Below are positions 60,289 to 64,000 of a stretch of 64,000 nucleotides of DNA, piece by piece; position 1 is the stretch's first letter; each line of letters begins with the position of its first letter. The DNA lies in the NCBI RefSeq assembly GCF_039973015.1, contig NZ_JBDWLT010000010.1, positions 310,001 to 374,000 on the forward strand, in the 5' to 3' direction. A model generated the notes under the pieces. That model did no database searches, was not told the DNA's origin, and saw only the letters and a program-made list of their open reading frames with translations. Source of the DNA: Parvibaculum sp039973015. Lineage in GTDB: Bacteria > Pseudomonadota > Alphaproteobacteria > Parvibaculales > Parvibaculaceae. A program made the translations under genes and the position numbers.

Positions 60289-60897
60289 TCAACGGGTAAG
60301 CTTGTCCATTTCGCCCATGATAGCGTCCGTAGCGTCTCCCGCGGCAAGAGCGCTATCGGAGCGTGCGGGCAAGACGCCGCTATCGATCATTTCGTCGAGA
60401 GCCGCTCTGGCGCGTGCGACCCGGCTTTTCACCGTACCGACGGCGCAGTCGCAAATACCGGCAGCTTCTTCATAGGAAAAGCCTCCTGCTCCCACGAGAA
60501 CAAGGGCTTCGCGCTGGGCGGCAGGCAAGCGCATAAGGGCCCGCTGCAAGTCGGTCAATTGCATCTGATGGTCTTGATGCGCCGGCGTTGACAGTGTTCG
60601 CTCGGCGACGCTCTCATCCCATTCACCTGTGAAGCGCGCCCGGCGCATTTGAGAGAGGAATTGATTGCGGAGAATGACGAATACCCAAGCGCGCATATTC
60701 GTCCCCGCCCTGTAGCGCTTGCGCGCTGCCCAGGCCTTGAGAAGAGCATCCTGGGCAAGGTCGTCCGCCATGTCAGGCTTGCCGCACAGATTCCGCGCGA
60801 AAGCACGCAGGTGAGGGATAAGAACCTCAAGCTCTTTCTTGAAATCGGCATCGCTAAGCGGTTCGGCTTCCGCCGTTATTTCAACCTGATGTGTCAT
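60289..60897 (-). CDS. ecfG: Sigma factor EcfG
   Basis: This is the ECF15-type sigma factor of the alphaproteobacterial general stress response. The 202-residue protein has sigma-2 with LIPHLRAFARNLCGKPDMAD, AQDALLKAWAAR and AWVFVILRNQFLSQMRR, and sigma-4 with RALMRLPAAQREALVLVGAG and YEEAAGICDCAVGTVKSRVA. A divergent N-terminus is present. It starts at ATG 60897, four bases after the nepR copy 2 stop, so the anti-sigma and sigma genes are co-transcribed. It is convergent with phyR. Confidence 0.95.
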   Translation of the reverse strand: MTHQVEITAEAEPLSDADFKKELEVLIPHLRAFARNLCGKPDMADDLAQDALLKAWAARKRYRAGTNMRAWVFVILRNQFLSQMRRARFTGEWDESVAERTLSTPAHQDHQMQLTDLQRALMRLPAAQREALVLVGAGGFSYEEAAGICDCAVGTVKSRVARARAALDEMIDSGVLPARSDSALAAGDATDAIMGEMDKLTR

Positions 60898-60901
60898 GCG
60901 C

Positions 60902-61099
60902 TCAGTTCTCGCCGCCTGCTTTCATCTTGTTAAGCAACTCTGTGAACTCCTGAGGAACCGGCTCCTGAATGGCATGGCGATAGAGGGACCGTAATTCCCG
61001 CCCCAAGCTCGCACTACGGGCGGCAGTTTCTCGGCGACATTCCTCGCCTCGGCCTCCTCGCAGGTTATTTGCCCTATCATCTATCATCTCAAAAAACAT
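60902..61099 (-). CDS. NepR anti-sigma factor, copy 2
   Basis: A 65-residue protein with the NepR core GRELRSLYRHAIQEPVPQEF followed by TELLNKMKAGG. It differs from copy 1 in the N-terminal half and is basic there. It precedes ecfG in one operon, the standard nepR-ecfG arrangement, so it may be the main anti-sigma factor; copy 1, with the kinase, would add another layer. The ATG at 61099 or 61087 is uncertain, with no good ribosome site. An EcfG-like promoter is 50 bp upstream. Confidence 0.85.
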   Translation of the reverse strand: MFFEMIDDRANNLRGGRGEECRRETAARSASLGRELRSLYRHAIQEPVPQEFTELLNKMKAGGEN

Positions 61100-61148
61100 A
61101 TTGCTGTGGGTCGCGCTCGGGATCGCGTCACTGTAAGCTCATTATTTC

Positions 61149-61173
61149 AACGGCTTAACCCGCGAAAGGTTCA
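61149..61173 (-). promoter_or_regulatory. EcfG-like promoter for nepR2-ecfG
   Basis: TGAAC (61173-61169), 16-nt spacer, CGTT (61152-61149): one mismatch to GGAAC-N16-CGTT. Consistent with autoregulation of the sigma factor. Confidence 0.55.
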
Positions 61174-61317
61174 AAAATTCTCGTAACTGAAGCCAGCAGG
61201 ATGCCGTCTTTCATCCCTCCTTCGTCACAATAGAAGCCTTCATGGCGGGATTGTGACGTGCTGCGAAGCAGCGTTTTATACTCTGTAGGCGGAAATCGCT
61301 GCCCTCGAGACGCAATT

Positions 61318-61345
61318 GGCCCCGGCCATTTGTTAAGCCGGGGCC
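61318..61345. terminator. Hairpin after csbD-like gene
   Basis: A 9-bp stem GGCCCCGGC (61318-61326) / GCCGGGGCC (61337-61345). On the plus strand AGTATTTTT follows; on the minus strand, the direction of csbD, no T-run is seen. Confidence 0.6.
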
Positions 61346-61368
61346 AGTATTTTTCAGGCTGCGGACAA

Positions 61369-61566
61369 TTACTGGCGCGAAAGCCAATTGTCGATTTCTT
61401 CTTCCGCGGCTTCCTTCTCCTTGCCGTAACGCTCCTGAAGAAGGCCGGCAAGGCGGTCGCGTTTACCCTCGATCTTCTGAAGGTCGGAGTCGGTGATGTC
61501 CCCCCACGCTTCCTTCACGCGACCCTTCATTTGCGTCCAGTTGCCTTCGATCTGATCCCAGTTCAT
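61369..61566 (-). CDS. CsbD-family stress protein
   Basis: A 65-residue hydrophilic protein: MNWDQIEGNWTQMKGRVKEA then WGDITDSDLQKIEGKRDRLA, the CsbD signature. CsbD-like proteins are strongly induced in general stress responses and have no known biochemical function. It is the third gene of a compact unit with the DUF1328 and entericidin genes (gaps 45 and 32 nt), whose promoter at 62018-62042 matches EcfG. Confidence 0.9.
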   Translation of the reverse strand: MNWDQIEGNWTQMKGRVKEAWGDITDSDLQKIEGKRDRLAGLLQERYGKEKEAAEEEIDNWLSRQ

Positions 61567-61611
61567 GGGTGAACTCCTATACTGTGGTTGTGGAAGTGCC
61601 GAAGTTTCTTT

Positions 61612-61788
61612 TTAGCGAGGCGGGCCCGGACGGCGGGCGTAGCCGAAAACGAGACTCACCAGGAAAAGTACGAGGAAGATGACGAAGAGAATCTTCGCAA
61701 CCCCGGCCGACGCTGCTGCGATACCGCCGAAGCCGAAGACGGCTGCGATGACCGCGATGACAAAGAAGACTGCTGCCCAATAAAGCAT
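61612..61788 (-). CDS. DUF1328 small membrane protein
   Basis: A 58-residue protein of the DUF1328/YtjA family: MLYWAAVFFVIAVIAAVFGF followed by GGIAAASAGVAKILFVIFLV, then a basic tail YARRPGPPR. Two membrane segments span it. Members are stress-induced in many Proteobacteria. It sits between the csbD-like and entericidin genes and is likely co-transcribed with them. Confidence 0.88.
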   Translation of the reverse strand: MLYWAAVFFVIAVIAAVFGFGGIAAASAGVAKILFVIFLVLFLVSLVFGYARRPGPPR

Positions 61789-61820
61789 GATCCATTGTCC
61801 CTTTTATTGTTGGTAAGCCC

Positions 61821-61958
61821 TTACCGGGCTTCGTTGGCTTCGTCCTGAATGGCATCGCCGGTATTCTCGATGTCCTGGCCTGCGCCTGCCACCGTGTTGC
61901 ATGCGGCAACGCCGATACCGATCAGGAAGAGGAGCGCGAGAGAAACATTTTTGCTCAT
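61821..61958 (-). CDS. Entericidin-family lipoprotein
   Basis: A 45-residue prolipoprotein: MSKNVSLALLFLIGIGVAAC provides signal and lipobox (VAAC, Cys20), then NTVAGAGQDIENTGDAIQDE, which is the EcnA/EcnB hallmark. Such lipoproteins are general-stress outputs linked to cell lysis or envelope protection. It is the first gene of the three-gene unit under a likely EcfG promoter. Confidence 0.86.
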   Translation of the reverse strand: MSKNVSLALLFLIGIGVAACNTVAGAGQDIENTGDAIQDEANEAR

Positions 61959-62017
61959 GTCTTCGAACCTTGTTGGTTGCGCATGCGAAGCGCATGCCCA
62001 CTGTTTGATGTCAATAG

Positions 62018-62042
62018 AACCGCTAGGAAGCAGGAAAGTTCC
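62018..62042 (-). promoter_or_regulatory. EcfG-like promoter for entericidin-DUF1328-csbD
   Basis: GGAAC (62042-62038), 17 nt, GTT (62020-62018); the preceding -10 base is G instead of C. It lies 60 bp before the entericidin start. Confidence 0.65.
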
Positions 62043-62062
62043 ACAAAGTTCCCGGTCAGGTT

Positions 62063-62557
62063 CTAGTCCTCTCCGTGCGCGGATGGTTTTTCCTCGTCTC
62101 GGGAAAGGCCCGATTCGATGGGGCGGAGAACAACGAGAATGATCGTTGCGAGAACCAGGCCTATAAAGGCCACGGAATAGTTTTCCGTGCCGCATGCGAC
62201 GCCTAGAGCGCCGGCAAGCCACATGCCTGCGCCGGTTGTCAGGCCTTTGACGCGGCCTCTTGCCTGGATGATGGCGCCGGCGGCCAGAAAGGCGACACCT
62301 GCCGTCACTGCTTCGATGATACGGATAGGATCTGCATTGCTTTCTGGATTTCTGGCGGCAAAGGTCTCATGGAGATCAAGCGTGAGGACGGTGAATATAG
62401 CTGCCGCCATGGCAGTCATCATATGTGTGCGAAGACCCGCCGGTCTGTCGCGGGCCTCCCGGTCGAGACCAATAACGCCACCCATAAGCGCGGCCGCGGC
62501 AAGACGCAACGCATAGTCGAACGCATTGCTGGAGGCGATGGCTTGCCAGATGTCCAT
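62063..62557 (-). CDS. MgtC/SapB-family membrane protein
   Basis: A 164-residue protein with the MgtC signature: FDYALRLAAAALMGGVIGLD, GLRTHMMTAMAAAIFTVLTL and VTAGVAFLAAGAIIQARGRV, spanning five membrane segments. MgtC proteins modulate F-ATPase, magnesium stress or virulence; the role here is not known. The ATG at 62557 is preceded by GTG at 62560. It lies between the entericidin unit and a small membrane protein gene. Confidence 0.9.
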   Translation of the reverse strand: MDIWQAIASSNAFDYALRLAAAALMGGVIGLDREARDRPAGLRTHMMTAMAAAIFTVLTLDLHETFAARNPESNADPIRIIEAVTAGVAFLAAGAIIQARGRVKGLTTGAGMWLAGALGVACGTENYSVAFIGLVLATIILVVLRPIESGLSRDEEKPSAHGED

Positions 62558-62675
62558 CACAGGTTTGATTTAATCCCTGCATTCGCGTGTGGTTCTGGGT
62601 GGAGCGGCGCACATATCCTCGGCACCCGGGCGGCAAACAAATTCATGAAGAACGCAAACGGATGCCGGCTCTCGG

Positions 62676-62948
62676 CTACCTGATGCCAACCGGCCTGGAG
62701 CGGACAGCCTCGTCTCTTTCGCGGTGTGCAAGTGCGATCTGCAGCATCAGCCAGATGAATCCGCTCATCGCAAGTGCCGAGAAGAGCGACACGATTGCGA
62801 ACGGTATGAACCAGCGCATCGTTTCAAAGGACTCCGTCAATGGTCTCGCAACGAGGATACTACCGATGAAGACAAGGCCGCCGACGACCCAGAAAGAGCG
62901 AAGACGTCGTTCCCATTTGTGCTGGGTCATCTCGGAGATAGCGCTCAT
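62676..62948 (-). CDS. Small membrane protein, unknown function
   Basis: A 90-residue protein with two membrane segments (RSFWVVGGLVFIGSILVARP and WFIPFAIVSLFSALAMSGFI). No family is recognised. The ATG at 62948 has GGAATTCAAACG upstream; ATG at 62963 is also possible. A weak EcfG-like site lies about 48 bp upstream and a perfect one farther, so it may be part of the stress regulon. Confidence 0.65.
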   Translation of the reverse strand: MSAISEMTQHKWERRLRSFWVVGGLVFIGSILVARPLTESFETMRWFIPFAIVSLFSALAMSGFIWLMLQIALAHRERDEAVRSRPVGIR

Positions 62949-62995
62949 CGTTTGAATTCCCATCGAATAACAGAAAGAGCAAGACTTATGGCGAT

Positions 62996-63020
62996 AACGC
63001 CGTGTGCTCGATTCCGTTGC
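62996..63020 (-). promoter_or_regulatory. Weak EcfG-like site
   Basis: GCAAC (63020-63016), 16-nt spacer, CGTT (62999-62996): one mismatch. It points toward the small membrane protein gene. Confidence 0.35.
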
Positions 63021-63095
63021 AGGGCCCGGGAAATTATTTGACGCCGACGGGCGGCTTTTTAATGTCGGACATTCTTCCAATGCCACGAAACGCTG

Positions 63096-63121
63096 GGAAC
63101 GTCTGATGGAGCCAGACGTTC
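63096..63121. promoter_or_regulatory. Palindromic EcfG-type promoter
   Basis: GGAAC (63096-63100), 16 nt, CGTT (63117-63120) on the plus strand. The two elements lie inside a perfect 9-bp inverted repeat GAACGTCTG / CAGACGTTC with a 7-nt centre, so the minus strand also reads TGAAC-N16-CGTT. Confidence 0.5.
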
Positions 63122-63711
63122 ATTATCCGAGCAAACCAGACAGGCTTGAGGGCTTGAGGTTCTGCCCGCCGGGTTGGAAGGATCGCGCTGGCATGGAAGC
63201 CTTGCCGCGCCGGCGGCTCATATGCGGATGGCCACACCCTTACCTCTGCCGATCAGGTCCGCTGTAAGGCAAAGCCTTGTGGCCCAAGCATGGCGCTATC
63301 TGCCAATGGCAGAGGCGACACGAGATCCGCGCCCAGGGAAATCTCGCGCTTCCGCTCATTGCGCTGAGCCGACGCGGGCGGTGGTTACATAAATCGACCG
63401 AATTCTCCATGACTTGCCGGAGGGCGTCACGACAATTGGAAGCTGAGTTGAATGGAAGGCTGTTGAAAACCAGATTGGGCGCCGGAGGCAATACCCGGCG
63501 GCATTGGAGAAGAAAGCGGCGCGTTTGCATATCCGGTGACCTCACGAGCCCCCCACTCTGCACATAAGGTCCATCGGAAATGCAAAAAGCCAATCTTCTC
63601 GGCCGCCAACGCCGGTTGTCCTTTCCGGGGCCGGCGGAACAGTGAACCCCATGTAACGCGGGCCCCGGGGCTTTCCATTCATACTCTTCAGGAACGGCAA
63701 GCGAGTGAACG
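63122..63711. other. Gene-poor region before the transposase
   Basis: 590 bp with no supported gene. Several overlapping open frames on both strands are of low quality and lack motifs. It probably contains the left terminal repeat of the adjoining insertion sequence, but I could not identify it with only one end visible. A plus-strand transcript from 63096 would run through here. Confidence 0.5.
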
Positions 63712-64000
63712 ATGTCCCACGAGTCCTACTACGTACAGCCCGCATATCCTGCCCGTCAGGATGGAGCATCGTCGAATGCAGCAGGCCGCTCACGCTCCGT
63801 GGCTGAAATGCTGGAATCGGAGGAGTTCTGCAGAGGGCTTCTGGAAAACGCACGCTGGCCGGACGGGCCGGTTTGCATGCGATGCGGCGCGAAGGGCGCA
63901 GCGAGCCGCCTTACCACCCGGCCCGGTTTGTGGACATGCAAAGCATGCAGGAGCTGCCAGTACAGCGTTACCTCCGGTACACAGCTGCACCGGTCCCGGC
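63712..64000 (+). mobile_element. IS1595-type transposase, 5' part (runs off the window)
   Basis: From ATG at 63712 the frame stays open to the window edge (96 codons). After a polar start (MSHESYYVQPAYPAR) it has SEEFCRGLLENARWPDGPVC, a CMRCG zinc-ribbon half, GLWTCKACRSC for the second half, and QYSVTSGTQLHRSR. This matches the zinc-ribbon N-terminus of IS1595-family transposases. The DDE catalytic part lies outside the window, so intactness cannot be judged. Confidence 0.8.

Noticed and set aside
63174..63600. Short open frames in the region before the transposase
   Set aside because: They overlap on both strands, have no motif and lack ribosome sites.
1..64000. CRISPR arrays, rRNA or tRNA genes
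   Set aside because: No regularly spaced repeats with unique spacers, and no recognisable rRNA or tRNA sequence, were seen on either strand.

Overview
The window reads as a high-GC alphaproteobacterial chromosome close to a replication-origin gene cluster. The order dnaA, dnaN, recF, gyrB, the RegB/RegA redox pair, the PhyR-NepR-EcfG general stress system and a CYP153-type alkane hydroxylase fit a Parvibaculum-like member of the Rhizobiales/Hyphomicrobiales. That placement is an inference from gene content; no database search was run. Nearly all DNA has the same codon style, except for a short lower-GC patch near 40.5-42.4 kb and a truncated transposase gene at the right edge.

Layout. 0-9.7 kb: dnaA (5' end outside the window), dnaN, recF, a ClpP-like peptidase, gyrB and a class A penicillin-binding protein. 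9.7-23.2 kb: a Bcr/CflA exporter, a YgjP-like metallopeptidase, a VOC protein, PHA depolymerase with a Pho-box-like array upstream, leuA preceded by a leucine-rich leader peptide and a candidate attenuator, a SCO1 copper protein, an ankyrin protein, a metallo-beta-lactamase-fold phospholipase-like enzyme, the RegB/RegA pair, a methyltransferase, MmcB and a small-molecule kinase. 23.3-34.8 kb: a hydrocarbon-oxidation-like region with two ferritin-like diiron paralogues, an Hsp70-like protein, a CYP153 P450, an RND exporter, a membrane fatty acid hydroxylase, a second P450 and a HAD hydrolase. 34.8-46.1 kb: a SPOR protein, a ParA ATPase, and bioA, bioB, bioF and bioD scattered among hypothetical genes and a small ImmA/IrrE accessory patch. 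46-56 kb: small membrane proteins, Ogt, an Ada-AlkA fusion, an MFS carrier, a zinc alcohol dehydrogenase, a PstS-like protein, a phosphate-selective porin and a hydrolase-OsmC fusion. 56-63 kb: a general-stress-response island (PRC-barrel protein, HWE kinase, two nepR genes, phyR, ecfG, entericidin, DUF1328, CsbD, MgtC). 63.7 kb to the end: the start of an IS1595-type transposase.

Most distinctive signals. (1) The palindrome TGACG-N4-CGTCA occurs upstream of both diiron genes, twice upstream of the CYP153 gene, and once upstream of ada-alkA, which suggests an unrecognised regulon. (2) The leuA leader peptide has several mutually exclusive hairpins. (3) Pho-box-like arrays with an exact 11-nt period lie upstream of the PHA depolymerase and the porin, with a third orphan copy. 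(4) EcfG-type promoters cluster in the stress island, and one of them seems to drive an unannotated structured RNA. All regulatory calls are by-eye pattern matches.
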